A stretch of 64,000 nucleotides of DNA, from assembly GCA_966211305.1 (NCBI GenBank), contig CBIHPC010000002.1, positions 35,116 to 99,115 of the forward strand, given 5' to 3'. The notes under the pieces are model-generated. The model had not been told where the DNA came from and made no database searches. It saw only the letters and a list, made by a program, of their open reading frames with translations. A program made the translations under genes and the position numbers. The DNA comes from Niastella sp966211305. GTDB lineage: Bacteria > Bacteroidota > Bacteroidia > Chitinophagales > Chitinophagaceae. Below, piece by piece: positions 11,001 through 20,164 of the stretch; the stretch's first letter is position 1, and the number at the start of each line of letters is the position of its first letter.

Positions 11001-14000
11001 CTGAGGTCCATACCTGCCAACGCTCCGGTTTTACGGTTGTTCCCATCCGGCAATTGAGAAATACCACTTTTGTTTCTGAAGTATGTGGCGGCGCCGCATT
11101 GCCCCATGGCCGGCCTAAAGTGTAAGCAGTTTGCCCATTGTTATTGGGCAGCAGGCAATCCCTGAAAACATAGCCATACGTTTGCCCGAAAGGTGTGTTG
11201 GCGGCAGTGAACACACTGCTGGTGGAACCGTCTACCCTGTCCCTGTTAAAGAGAACACACGAGTCGAAAACAGCTATGGCAGAGCCATAGATATAGTCGG
11301 TATTACCATCGATATAACAGTTGCGGAAATATTGTCTTTTACCGTTGCCATGCGCCATTACGGTATCCTGCCCGCTCACCATTTTACAATTCTTAAAGAT
11401 GATCCTGTCGCCGGTTGCTTTTACAGCCAAAGCCTGTGGTCCGTCATTTTTGCGCCCCCATGAATTTTCGATGGTCATATTCATGAAAACACAATCATTG
11501 GAATTGATGGTAATGGTGGCGATCTCTGTAACGCCTGCTTTTCCTGCATAATCATCCCATGAGAACACCACTTCATTGATCCCTTCTCCTATTACATACA
11601 GGAAAGGCTTGCCGGCGGGGATAGTTACCTTTTCAATATATTTTCCTTTCCGCACGAGAATTCTGTAAGGAGTAGTTCTGTTAAACGGGGCTGCATTAAC
11701 AGCAGCCTGCAAACTGGTATAGTTGCCGCTGCCATCCTGTGCTACAACTACATCGTACCCCGCTGGTACAGGGTTAGTTGCTATACCGCTTACCGCCAGG
11801 GTAGCATCCGTTGCACCTGAACTCGCCACGGTAATATTGCCACTGTATGAACCTGCATTTGTTGCATTAAGGCGTATGAAAGCGGATGCATTCACCCTGT
11901 TATTTTCAGGCGCCAGGTTTAAAGATGTGCTCCAGGTGTTGTCATCTGCTGATAACTCGAAACCTGCAGGAGCAGCTACCTGTACATTGGCAGAAAGGTT
12001 ATTGCCCTGCACGGTGAATGACTGCGAAACACCCGGCACGCCTACTGTTTGTGAAAATGAATGGAAGCTGCCTGAAACCGCCACTGCCGGACCTGTGGAA
12101 GCGGTACTACCTGAAACCGTAACCGCAGTTGAATAATTAAATGCTTTATCGGCTGTAAAAATATGATAGTAATACGCGATACCTGGTGTTACAGGCGCCA
12201 CCGTTCCATCATCGGCGAACCCTGTGTTTGTACCTAAAAATACAACAGTGTTACCAGCGTCAAAACTATTTCCTACAGAATAAATGCCATTGGCATTCAA
12301 TACGGGGGGTGTTGCGGCATTGCTTCTGACCACAATATATCCGCCGCCATCAACACCTGTTGCCGGGGCGCTCCAGCTAACATGAATGCTGCCGGCATCC
12401 CCCGTTGCAGCTGGCGCTGTAGCCGCATCCGGCGCTGTGGCATCGGGTGCAGGCGCCGCCTGGTTATCGGCGGGGTACACTACAAAATCGTCTATATCGA
12501 AAGGTTTTGCAATGGCAGCGCCGCCGCCATTGAATCGGAAACCACCAAATGAAGTATTAGGTGTATAAGCCGGGTTTACCGATTGAATGCCCGCAAACTT
12601 AAGCCATGCGCCGTTCGTATTTACAGGCGTTTGATAAGTATAATTCGTAGTAAAACCGGCAGTGCCTGAATTATCGGTTACAGCAATAAGGCCGGCCATT
12701 TGGTTTCCTGCAGCAGGAGCCGGCGCCCGGTAATAAAACTGAACAATGTATTTGGTCCCTTTCGCAAATAAAGGGGCCGAGACTGCCGGTGCAAAATTAT
12801 TTTTTGTACTGGTGCTCGTGCTTGTATAGGTGAAATAATTGATGCCGGTCCTGGCGCTTCCGTCGTTTACGATATTGGCGGTACCGCCGGTTGTCCATAC
12901 CGTTGGTGAAGGATTGGCTGCACCGGTAGGCACAGCGGTAGACACTGCACCCGCCGGCTGATTTTCAAAACCGCCTTCCATTACCGGGTATACGCCAATA
13001 ATTTGTTTTTGATTAACGGTAGGAGGAAGCGGGTTGGCTGTTGTACCGGTAACCGGCATATTGATAGTGGTTGCGCCGGGGCTTGCAGCAGTAATAATAC
13101 CGTTGTAGGAGCCATTGGCCGGAGCGTTCAGCCGAACACTGATCGTAGTTGTGGGCACAGCGCCGGCATTGGCGGTTACAATTATAGCACTGCTCCATGC
13201 AGTACCGTTCAGTGAAAGCTCGTAATTGGAAGGAGCTGTAAGGGTTATATCGCCCGAAAGATTGGAACCGGAGAGCTGGCATGTTTGCACCGGTGAGGGC
13301 GAACCAATGGTTTGTGCAAAAGAAGTGAATGCGTGATTGGCATAAATTGTTGCATTCGTATTTACCGTACCGCCGGCGAGGCTATTCAAATAATTCTCCA
13401 GGTTCGTATAACCATTGGCCGCAGTTCCATTGCGGTCACCGGCATTATTGGGATTTAATCCATGGCTGCTCTCCCAAGTGTCGGGCATTCCGTCATGATC
13501 GGTATCTGCTGGTGCTGCAGTGGAAGCCAAGGCCGGCCAGGCATTCACCGTTTGATCATAAGGTGTGCCATGCGGATAGCCACCCTGCACATCGATAATG
13601 CGGCCGGTACCATTTCGCACATCGTTCACAATGCGCTGGTCTAATGTATCGCGGTTGGGCAAAGAACAGCCCGCATAATTTAATACGGCATCATAAGCAT
13701 CCAAAGCCGTTTGTGTGGTCACCGGAAAACCGAAGTCGAACGGTGTGGTTACTTTGGAATAAACGGTATCTGACAATTTACCGCTTCGCATGGTTACCCC
13801 CGACCAGTTGTTATTTGAGTTAACGGCAGAAGAGGTGATATAATTTCCGGTTAAATAATATTTCGCATAGGGGAAGCCACCGCCTGAATCTACCGAAACA
13901 ACTTGTGTTTTACGGCTGGTGGTAGAGGGGCCGGGCTTTAAATAGTTGTTCACCACATTGTAATAACCACCTTCGCCGCCATAAATATTATTAATGCCCC

Positions 14001-14802
14001 AGTTGTAGATAACGTTATTCCTGAAGTCGGCCATCTCGGCGCCCTGCACGGCGGGCGTATAATTGCCTGCGCCTGCAAAACGAGGCGACCGGTTTTTGCA
14101 GTGCGCAAACAGGTTGTGATGCATCGATCCTCTTTTTGCACCCCAGATACCGCCATAACCGTGCTCCTGATAGTCGGTACCACCCGCTTCAAAATGGTAC
14201 GAATAATTCAAAGGCTCGCTCATCATACACCATTGTATGGTGAGGTTGTCGCCCCTGTAAATGGTGAGCGCCTCGTCATTGCTCCAACTGGCAGTTACAT
14301 GGTCTATGATAATGTTGTTAACAGCTGCGCCGCCGAAAGCATCATCGCCGCCACTGCCGTCAACCTTCCCTTTGTTCTGGTATCTGTCGCCAAGGCGGAA
14401 ACGCATATAGCGAACGATCACATTGTTGCCGGTTATGTATACCGGATGATCGGCCACGCAAATGCCATCGCCGGGCGCCGTTTGTCCGGCAATGGTGGTA
14501 TTGGCGGGAATGCTGAGCCTTGCGCTTAAATGAATGGTGCCCGATACGCGAAATATTATGGTACGATAAGTGGCGGATGCAGTAAGTGCGTACCGGAAGC
14601 TACCCGGCTGGCCGTCGTCATGAAGGTTGGTAACCTCAAAAACCGTGGTAGGGATAGTGGCTGTACCGCGGCCACCGGTAGTATACATACCCGCACCTTC
14701 CGCTCCCGGGAACGCCGGCGTTTGCGCTGTTGCTGTAAAGGAACTAAGGATATATAATGCTGTTAGTATATTACATAACAGTGATCTGGCAGGGGTTTTC
14801 AT
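8053..14802 (-). CDS. Giant secreted pectate lyase (PL1) - pectin methylesterase (CE8) with T9SS sorting domain
   Basis: This 2249-aa paralogue of the enzyme at 1049 keeps the same domain order with extra modules. In order: signal peptide (about 1-27), PL1 (about 29-420, RSPRFAG Arg about 241), TSP3-like Ca linker (about 433-475), an extra about 105-aa beta-sandwich (about 488-592), the CBM-like module (about 600-780), FnIII (about 790-895), a second copy of the extra module (about 905-1008) and CE8 (about 1015-1320). The CE8 domain has Asp about 1146 in SGQDT, Asp about 1169 in GNTDYIYG and Arg about 1231 in LGRPW. FnIII and long beta regions follow, then a HYR domain (about 1937-2020), a SprB-like repeat (YQWSNGQTTRSVSVAAAGTY) and a Cys-containing insert. 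A T9SS type A sorting domain (YPNPVIDI near 2176) ends the protein. All enzymatic residues I can check are present. It is the first enzyme gene after susD1, so it is likely the main surface-acting homogalacturonan depolymerase of PUL1. Confidence 0.93.
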   Translation of the reverse strand: MKTPARSLLCNILTALYILSSFTATAQTPAFPGAEGAGMYTTGGRGTATIPTTVFEVTNLHDDGQPGSFRYALTASATYRTIIFRVSGTIHLSARLSIPANTTIAGQTAPGDGICVADHPVYITGNNVIVRYMRFRLGDRYQNKGKVDGSGGDDAFGGAAVNNIIIDHVTASWSNDEALTIYRGDNLTIQWCMMSEPLNYSYHFEAGGTDYQEHGYGGIWGAKRGSMHHNLFAHCKNRSPRFAGAGNYTPAVQGAEMADFRNNVIYNWGINNIYGGEGGYYNVVNNYLKPGPSTTSRKTQVVSVDSGGGFPYAKYYLTGNYITSSAVNSNNNWSGVTMRSGKLSDTVYSKVTTPFDFGFPVTTQTALDAYDAVLNYAGCSLPNRDTLDQRIVNDVRNGTGRIIDVQGGYPHGTPYDQTVNAWPALASTAAPADTDHDGMPDTWESSHGLNPNNAGDRNGTAANGYTNLENYLNSLAGGTVNTNATIYANHAFTSFAQTIGSPSPVQTCQLSGSNLSGDITLTAPSNYELSLNGTAWSSAIIVTANAGAVPTTTISVRLNAPANGSYNGIITAASPGATTINMPVTGTTANPLPPTVNQKQIIGVYPVMEGGFENQPAGAVSTAVPTGAANPSPTVWTTGGTANIVNDGSARTGINYFTYTSTSTSTKNNFAPAVSAPLFAKGTKYIVQFYYRAPAPAAGNQMAGLIAVTDNSGTAGFTTNYTYQTPVNTNGAWLKFAGIQSVNPAYTPNTSFGGFRFNGGGAAIAKPFDIDDFVVYPADNQAAPAPDATAPDAATAPAATGDAGSIHVSWSAPATGVDGGGYIVVRSNAATPPVLNANGIYSVGNSFDAGNTVVFLGTNTGFADDGTVAPVTPGIAYYYHIFTADKAFNYSTAVTVSGSTASTGPAVAVSGSFHSFSQTVGVPGVSQSFTVQGNNLSANVQVAAPAGFELSADDNTWSTSLNLAPENNRVNASAFIRLNATNAGSYSGNITVASSGATDATLAVSGIATNPVPAGYDVVVAQDGSGNYTSLQAAVNAAPFNRTTPYRILVRKGKYIEKVTIPAGKPFLYVIGEGINEVVFSWDDYAGKAGVTEIATITINSNDCVFMNMTIENSWGRKNDGPQALAVKATGDRIIFKNCKMVSGQDTVMAHGNGKRQYFRNCYIDGNTDYIYGSAIAVFDSCVLFNRDRVDGSTSSVFTAANTPFGQTYGYVFRDCLLPNNNGQTAYTLGRPWGNAAPPHTSETKVVFLNCRMGTTVKPERWQVWTSETNTSLITYAEYKTRYFNGALVDLSKRVSWSKEFTDEQAAPYLVNSNMFGSWDPCVVSGDACTPFPAPISLSNFRVNRSSSQSTILFNICWPINGVTYELHRSTDSINFSSVNSFISTTDTTAAFKFVDAVPAKGVSYFYKIVAKKSGYATCITDTIIKVNKSVPLTNDFRSVNSGPVNNSVTTSVTLTAGTVSAVNVTGSVEGLTGTPTCSFSAAPAGGTTATGTAVVTNGKVTGVTITNPGSGYTKAPSITWNFTGTGGNTVWQKYNGTAWVNQPLGTAPSNTNVTISAGTIVTLTALSANNNLTIENGGVFQGNGTNQLFRLKGDIENDGVFGGADANAYRLSLQLDDHTAFNNTCNIRGVGTYKFTNLTCMEQIKTCAINIAADLSLSGTLQGWYNNGAALLNGDDSITVNILPGVTVTAASLHATSTSMNYRTAGVYTYNIDGILDLSNSGTLSSLIPQDTIPGNKIQLNINGMLKTGTQFRVVSATASAPGKVYLTIGSSGVLDASKITAANNFTVLPNFFVLAPGGKIIRSVGSSDAVFPLGTSIKNPNRATLKNLGTADKFAIGIKNVLDHPVADPARIVNKQWDITEDVAGGSNATVSLTWTTGDHATAFDPAEPVFIIRYNGSDWEQYPAVVTGAGTETNPYSASVSGITGFSSFSIANYMDTTAPVITTCPAVPVQCYANSGVYAIPLLQATDNSGSVNISYSITGATMRNGQGADASGGFNEGVSTINWTVIDDRGNRAGCKTTVTVNPRISVTIPDVYAMNPAVDEKNTLYWGYGPAALNISAIPAGGSSPYTYQWSNGQTTRSVSVAAAGTYSVIVNDMHNCSAQAGISIEVVDVRCSKDSSKVMVCHNGKVICIEPASVQDHLNHGDRLNSCDTGSRISDSSFNWANRAPAYIAVYPNPVIDILKVRVRKVEAGATVQLFNQVGVLVRSVKLANTIEAVPVKGLAGGIYLVMVRNGDQVTTVKVLVQ
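11778..12090 (-). repeat. Second copy of an inserted beta-sandwich module
   Basis: This stretch encodes residues about 905-1008 of the 2249-aa enzyme, from FHSFSQTVGVPGVSQSF through APAGFELS to GSYSGNITVASSGA. It matches the module encoded at 13026-13341 and is absent from the same linker in the paralogue at 1049. It sits just before the CE8 domain. Limits are approximate. Confidence 0.75.
13026..13341 (-). repeat. First copy of an inserted beta-sandwich module
   Basis: This stretch encodes residues about 488-592, from FTSFAQTIGSPSPVQTC through APSNYELS to GSYNGIITAASPGA. It shares the pattern SFxQTxGxPxxxQ...SGxNLS...APxxxELS...GSYxGxIT with the copy at 11778-12090. It lies between the TSP3-like linker and the CBM-like module; the paralogue at 1049 joins those two directly. 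Limits are approximate. Confidence 0.75.
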
Positions 14803-14854
14803 ATGTGGTAGTTACGTTTGAATAACGAAGTTAGATGACGTATAACCTCTGTAA

Positions 14855-14878
14855 GTTCCTCCTGAGAACAGGAGGAAC
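14855..14878 (-). promoter_or_regulatory. Intercistronic stem-loop between susD1 and the first pectinase gene
   Basis: A perfect 9-bp inverted repeat (GTTCCTCCT at 14855-14863, AGGAGGAAC at 14870-14878) has a 6-nt loop. It lies in the 115-bp gap between susD1 (stop at 14918) and the leftward PL1-CE8 gene (start 14802). There is no T tract after it, so partial termination, RNase processing or 3' protection of the susCD message are more likely than complete termination. A comparable element follows susD2. Confidence 0.6.
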
Positions 14879-14917
14879 CCAAAGGTTTGCTTGTTTATGA
14901 AAGAAACACTTTCATGC

Positions 14918-16831
14918 TTAATACCCGAAGTTTTGCGTAAGGTTCGGATTAACGTCGCGCTGGGTTTGCGGCATAGGCATTAATTCGCTTTTACCGGTAG
15001 TGAATCCCATGGCAAATGCATTGGCAAAGTTTCGCAAACTGCTTCCGCCTACCCACCAGTTTACCCTGGTTTGGCCGGCAGGCGCACTGGTAGTGGGGCC
15101 TGGTTTATAAAATGAATTTAAAAACGGATTGAAGTCGTCGACATTTGAACTGGCAGGCTTCGTTACAAAATACAAATAGGAAGGCAGCTGGCTGGCATCG
15201 CGGGCGTACAAAGGCCCGTCTTCCATATACGAGTACTCGTTATATGGCGGATGATTGTTGGAAGTAGCGGAAGCCCATGCGTTCAGCCGTGCCCTCGTTT
15301 CATCAATGGCGGTATTCAGCAGGTTCCACCGTAGCAGGTCATATTTCCTGATGCCCTCATTGCCGAACTCGAGCATCCGTTCTTTTACCAGGAATTTAAA
15401 GAAGCCATCTTTACCGGTTGGTATTACAGGAGCTGTTTCTTTATAGGTACCGCCATGGCCCCGCAGATTCACCACCTGTACAGCATTAATTGCAGCTGCG
15501 GTGGGACCGTTATTAAGTTCATTCTCTGTTTCGGCAAACCACAGCAATACATCGGCATAGCGAATAAGTGGCCAGCTTAGCTGCATGTTTTGTAAACTGT
15601 TATTGATAGCAGGCCTGAACGATACATTTGCTCTGCCGCTGCTGAAAATAAACCCCGGGTTCGACACCCACTCTTTTCTGAATTTACCATCGTAAATGGC
15701 ATTGATGGCATGACCGGTTTTTATGGTATCAAAAGTTATTTCATAAGGCACACAGGTAATATCGCGACGGATATCCGTTGAATCGAACATATAAAAATAG
15801 GTAGGCAAAATATTCAGTTGACCTCCGCCGACACCATTCACTCTTGTTCCGGTTTGTATGCCCAGTTTACTGTTCGAATGGGTACCCTGCGCCATAGAGG
15901 CCACCATCATAAATTCACCGGCAGGATCGTTCATATTATGTGCCAGCAAATAGTCTTTGAAAAGACTTTTATAGGAAGTCATTAAAGCATGCTGCCCGCT
16001 GGCAATGATAGCTGCGCATTCATCGTGAGCGATCTTATAAAAATCAAGGTAGTTCGACGGCCGTACCAATGTACCACCTGTAACCGGTAAAGCATAACCG
16101 CCCCTTGTTAAAGCGATCTTTGCCCGCAACGCTTTGGCTGTGCCTTTCGTAAACCGTTCATCAACCAGGTCGCCTATAGATGTTACCTCGTTTCTCCAGG
16201 GCATCAGTGTTGCGGCCAGTTCAAGGTCGGTCAACAACCGGTCGTAAACAGAATCCCTGCTCATACGGTACTTAAACATATCGGTTTCGAACTGTGAGGG
16301 CTGCCATTGCGCCGGTACATCACCGAAATTGCGGCATAGCTCATAATAGTACTGCGCCCTTAATACCAGCGCCTCACCATGCATGCGTTTCAGTTGTGCC
16401 TGCTGCTGCGAGGTACCGTTTTCGTAGTCATTCATTTTAGGAATATAATAAATACACAGGTTAGCCCTTTCAATACCCTGATACATCTGGTTAAAAGGAT
16501 TGGTGATCTGCAGGTTGCCCGGTATGCCCAGGTATTTTGCCAGCAGCTGGCCTTCATCGCTGGTAGCCGCCGAGGTTCCTTTCATCATTTCATCCGAATC
16601 GTATGCCCAGTAGCCACTCAACCGGATGCCATATCCATAATCGCCGGCCATTGACATATAGGCCCCCAGCAGCGATTTACGGGCATTGGGAATATTATCA
16701 AAAACATATTCAGTGTCGAAAGACGAAATGGCTTCGGGATTCAGGAATTTTTTGCACGATATAAAAATGGCGGATGGCAACATGGCTATCAACCCAACCG
16801 TTATAATTGATCTTATCTTTTTCATAAGCAT
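14918..16831 (-). CDS. susD: SusD/RagB family outer membrane lipoprotein, PUL1
   Basis: The protein has 637 aa and a lipoprotein signal ending in IFISC followed by KKFLNPE, the usual SusD N-terminus. TPR-type helices follow (QAQLKRMHGEALVLRAQYYYELCRNFGDVPA), then the family C-terminal region (LIRYADVLLWFAETENELN, ERMLEFGNEGIRKYDLLRWN). SusD proteins are surface lipoproteins that cap the SusC channel and capture glycans. It lies 30 bp after susC1 and ahead of the pectinase genes, so its ligand is probably a homogalacturonan oligosaccharide; this is inferred from context. Two in-frame ATG codons two residues apart (16831, 16825) could start it. Confidence 0.93.
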   Translation of the reverse strand: MLMKKIRSIITVGLIAMLPSAIFISCKKFLNPEAISSFDTEYVFDNIPNARKSLLGAYMSMAGDYGYGIRLSGYWAYDSDEMMKGTSAATSDEGQLLAKYLGIPGNLQITNPFNQMYQGIERANLCIYYIPKMNDYENGTSQQQAQLKRMHGEALVLRAQYYYELCRNFGDVPAQWQPSQFETDMFKYRMSRDSVYDRLLTDLELAATLMPWRNEVTSIGDLVDERFTKGTAKALRAKIALTRGGYALPVTGGTLVRPSNYLDFYKIAHDECAAIIASGQHALMTSYKSLFKDYLLAHNMNDPAGEFMMVASMAQGTHSNSKLGIQTGTRVNGVGGGQLNILPTYFYMFDSTDIRRDITCVPYEITFDTIKTGHAINAIYDGKFRKEWVSNPGFIFSSGRANVSFRPAINNSLQNMQLSWPLIRYADVLLWFAETENELNNGPTAAAINAVQVVNLRGHGGTYKETAPVIPTGKDGFFKFLVKERMLEFGNEGIRKYDLLRWNLLNTAIDETRARLNAWASATSNNHPPYNEYSYMEDGPLYARDASQLPSYLYFVTKPASSNVDDFNPFLNSFYKPGPTTSAPAGQTRVNWWVGGSSLRNFANAFAMGFTTGKSELMPMPQTQRDVNPNLTQNFGY

Positions 16832-16861
16832 TCGTTACAGTGTCAGATATTTTATTTCGAT

Positions 16862-19800
16862 CTAGAAAGTAATGTTCAGGCCGGCTACAAACGTTCTCGC
16901 ACGGGGGTAGGCCGCAAAATCAACACCAGGTGTTGTAGGATCGGAACGCCGCGTGCTTGCATCGGGATCATAACCGGTATACCGGGTAATGGTAGCCAGG
17001 TTATTCACTGTTGCATATAGGCGGAATGCCGATACCTTCACCTTCGACAACAGGTTTTTAGGTATATTATAACCTAAGGTTATATTGTTTATACGCAGGT
17101 AAGAACCGTCTTCCACCGCAAAACGCTGCGAGTAAAAGCCGTTGATACTTGTAGAAGGGAACCAAATAGACGCATTTTTGTTGATCTCGCCCAACGTGGC
17201 CGGATCAGCGCCGATGATGGAAGTTACACCGCCTACAGTTACAGTACGCTGCACCGCTTTTCCGTTCTCATCGATCATTCTCCAGCGGCCATTGTCGATA
17301 TTCATTAAATTCACTTCAGATCCATAAGCACTGGAGTATTCCAGTTTATTGGCATTGAACACATCATTACCATATACAAAATTGCAAAAGACGGTAAGAT
17401 CAAATCCTTTATAAGTAAAGGTCTGGCTAAGGCCGCCAAAGAATTTCGGCTGTGCACGGCCAATGATTGTGCGGTCGTTATCGGCATCTATCTTACCATC
17501 TTCATTCAGGTCTTTAAATTTGGGCGAACCCGGCTGCAACGGATTGGCAAGAATACCTGCGGCCGACACCACTTTGGGGTTTAAAGTATAAATGGTATTA
17601 TATTCAGGATAAGCTGTATTGGAATACGGAGCAGCAGTAAAATCATCAAGCGTATAAAATCCATCATTGATATAACCATACATTGCGCCCACTTCCCCGC
17701 CCACTTTCAACACGTAATCGGCGGGAAAATTGCTGCTGCTGAACCAGCCGCTGTTCCGCAATATCTGCTCGTTTGCTCCCAGCGAGGTTATTTTATTCTT
17801 ATTAAATGCAATATTGAAATTGCCCGACCAGCTAAATTCCTTCAACTTCAGGATCGTTGCGGCCAGTTGTACTTCCATTCCACGATTGCGGGTAGAACCT
17901 ATGTTTTGAAACTGCGTGGTATAACCTGTAGAGGATGGAATGGTTTGATTCAATAAAAGCTGGCTCGATTTATTGGAATACGCATCAATAGTTACGGTAA
18001 CCCTGTCGTTCCACAACGAAATATCCAGGCCAAGGTTCTGGGCCACCTGGCTTTCCCAGCGCAGGTCTTCATTGCCAAGATTGCTGGGGTTATATACGCC
18101 ATTTAAAGCGCCATTCAATCCGTAACCACCATTTGACGGAGAAGTATACTGCGTTCTGTAAGAAAACGGCGTAATTCGGTTATTTCCCGAAGTACCATAC
18201 GAAAAACGTAACCGAAGGTCATTAACGGGGGTAGAACGTGGGAAAAATTCTTCGTTGCTTACCCGCCATGAAAAAACACCCGAGGGGAAATAGCCCCACC
18301 TGTTCTTCTGGCCAAAAATAGAACTGCCATCTGCTCTTACCGTAAACTTGGCGTAATATTTCTGCGCATAATTATAGTCAACTGTCGAGAAGAACGAAGC
18401 CAGCGATACAGGCATCTGTGAACTGGACGGCAGCGGTTGCGGATTAGCCTGCGTGGAAGCCGCAGCAAGTTGTAAATTATTAAAAGCTTCATCGGCAGTA
18501 ACGCCAATTGGAAAATATCGAATTTCGGTGCGGTCGGCATTGCTGGTTGTTTTTTGTATTTCCTGGCCTGCCAGTACGCTTACACTATGGTTTGAACCAA
18601 AGATCGATGGGTTGTTATAGGTTAGTACATTCGAATTGGTTATTTGTACCGACTGGCTATTGTCCAACAAAGCTACCGGCTGTTTATTATACGTTTTCGC
18701 AATATTGGTAAGCGTATCGTCGAACGACCGGGTGCGGGTGCTGTTGACAATATAGGCAGCCGTTGACCGCAGGGTAAGGTTCTTCAGGATATTGAACTGA
18801 AAGTATGTGTTCAAAGACAATTGTGTATAATACCTTCTCCTTGTTTCCGCCTGCGACAGTAAAATGGGATTGAGGATATTGAATCCATTTCCTGCGTTAT
18901 TCAAATCGAGGGCCGGATCGTACGAATCTTCTTCTTCCCCGGGCATTATCAAAGGTTTGTAGCGGGTGAATTGCCTGAGGCGGTTGGCGCCGGCGCCTCT
19001 TGTATCGGAAGTGCCCGCGCCATTTATAAGCTGGTGGGTATACCGGGTATTGACGCCGAATTTAAACCGGTTGCCGGCTTTATGATCGAGCCGGAAGGCG
19101 GCGATCTTTCTGTCGAGGTTTGAATTCATCAAAATACCATCCTGCTTATTGGCCGTAAGGCTGAGGTTATAGGTGGTATTTGCATTACCGCCTGACACGG
19201 TAACGTTATGAGACGACTGCAGCGCATTTTTCCCCATTGTTCTTTCCTGCCAGTCGAACCCGGGATTCTGTTTATACGTGGCAATCGTGTCGAAATTGGA
19301 AGGGGTGCGAATGTATTTTTTTACGACACCGGCGGTATCACCCAGCCACCAGGCACGCTCGTATTGATATAATACGAAGTCGTGAGCGTTCATCATGGGT
19401 ATTTTTTGCGCCAGTTGCTGAACGCCATAATACATATTATAAGTAACATTCGTTTTACTATTGGTATTCTTCCCGCCTTTGGTTGTGATCACCACTACCC
19501 CGTTCGCACCACGCGAACCGTATATGGCGGTGGAGGCCGCGTCTTTCAGCACATTGATACTTTCAATGTCCTGCGGGTTCAATACCGTAAGCGCGTTATC
19601 CATGGGAATGCCATCCACCACATATAAAGGATCGCCGCTTTGCGTAATTGACCCACGACCGCGGATATTGATAACTGCATCGGCCCCCGGGGCGCCTTCC
19701 GAAAGGGTTACCTGTACCCCCGCCAGCCGGCCCTGCAATACTTCCGCCGCATTATTCAAAGGATTGTCCTTGATGTCTTTTGCAGAAATGGCAGAAGAAG

Positions 19801-20164
19801 AAGCCAGCAGATCCTTCTTTTTCACAGACTGGTAGCCGATGATCACAATTTCCTCCATGGCGTTATACGAGGTACTGAGCGTGACATCGATGGCTGTTTT
19901 TTGACCAACATTTATTTCCTTCATCTTATAACCAACGGAACTGAAAACAAGTATGGCATTACCTTCCCCCGGAAGGTTAATACTGTACTGCCCCTCGCTG
20001 TTGGTAGAAGTTCCGGTTTGGTTGCCTTTTACTTTTACGGTTACCCCGCTTACCGGCTTTTTGGTACTGTCGGAAAGAACGCGTCCGGAAACCGTTCGCG
20101 TCTGGCTCCTTGCAATGTTCACACAAAGGAACAGGAGCATTAAGAAAAAGAGTTGTCTTTTCAT
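16862..20164 (-). CDS. susC: SusC/RagA TonB-dependent receptor, PUL1
   Basis: The protein has about 1100 aa and an N-terminal signal peptide (MKRQLFFLMLLFLCVNIARS). A carboxypeptidase-regulatory-like domain follows (TVSGRVLSDSTKKPVSGVTV, about 25-110), then a TonB-box region (MEEIVIIGYQSVKKKDL) and the SusC plug with the signature DPLYVVDGIPM and YGSRGANGVVVITTKGG. The remainder is a beta-barrel ending in a terminal aromatic strand. It imports glycan oligomers across the outer membrane using TonB energy, paired with the SusD encoded 30 bp downstream. It is the first structural gene of PUL1; HTCS1 ends 147 bp upstream on the same strand. I start it at the ATG at 20164 rather than the TTG two codons earlier. 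Confidence 0.95.
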   Translation of the reverse strand: MKRQLFFLMLLFLCVNIARSQTRTVSGRVLSDSTKKPVSGVTVKVKGNQTGTSTNSEGQYSINLPGEGNAILVFSSVGYKMKEINVGQKTAIDVTLSTSYNAMEEIVIIGYQSVKKKDLLASSSAISAKDIKDNPLNNAAEVLQGRLAGVQVTLSEGAPGADAVINIRGRGSITQSGDPLYVVDGIPMDNALTVLNPQDIESINVLKDAASTAIYGSRGANGVVVITTKGGKNTNSKTNVTYNMYYGVQQLAQKIPMMNAHDFVLYQYERAWWLGDTAGVVKKYIRTPSNFDTIATYKQNPGFDWQERTMGKNALQSSHNVTVSGGNANTTYNLSLTANKQDGILMNSNLDRKIAAFRLDHKAGNRFKFGVNTRYTHQLINGAGTSDTRGAGANRLRQFTRYKPLIMPGEEEDSYDPALDLNNAGNGFNILNPILLSQAETRRRYYTQLSLNTYFQFNILKNLTLRSTAAYIVNSTRTRSFDDTLTNIAKTYNKQPVALLDNSQSVQITNSNVLTYNNPSIFGSNHSVSVLAGQEIQKTTSNADRTEIRYFPIGVTADEAFNNLQLAAASTQANPQPLPSSSQMPVSLASFFSTVDYNYAQKYYAKFTVRADGSSIFGQKNRWGYFPSGVFSWRVSNEEFFPRSTPVNDLRLRFSYGTSGNNRITPFSYRTQYTSPSNGGYGLNGALNGVYNPSNLGNEDLRWESQVAQNLGLDISLWNDRVTVTIDAYSNKSSQLLLNQTIPSSTGYTTQFQNIGSTRNRGMEVQLAATILKLKEFSWSGNFNIAFNKNKITSLGANEQILRNSGWFSSSNFPADYVLKVGGEVGAMYGYINDGFYTLDDFTAAPYSNTAYPEYNTIYTLNPKVVSAAGILANPLQPGSPKFKDLNEDGKIDADNDRTIIGRAQPKFFGGLSQTFTYKGFDLTVFCNFVYGNDVFNANKLEYSSAYGSEVNLMNIDNGRWRMIDENGKAVQRTVTVGGVTSIIGADPATLGEINKNASIWFPSTSINGFYSQRFAVEDGSYLRINNITLGYNIPKNLLSKVKVSAFRLYATVNNLATITRYTGYDPDASTRRSDPTTPGVDFAAYPRARTFVAGLNITF

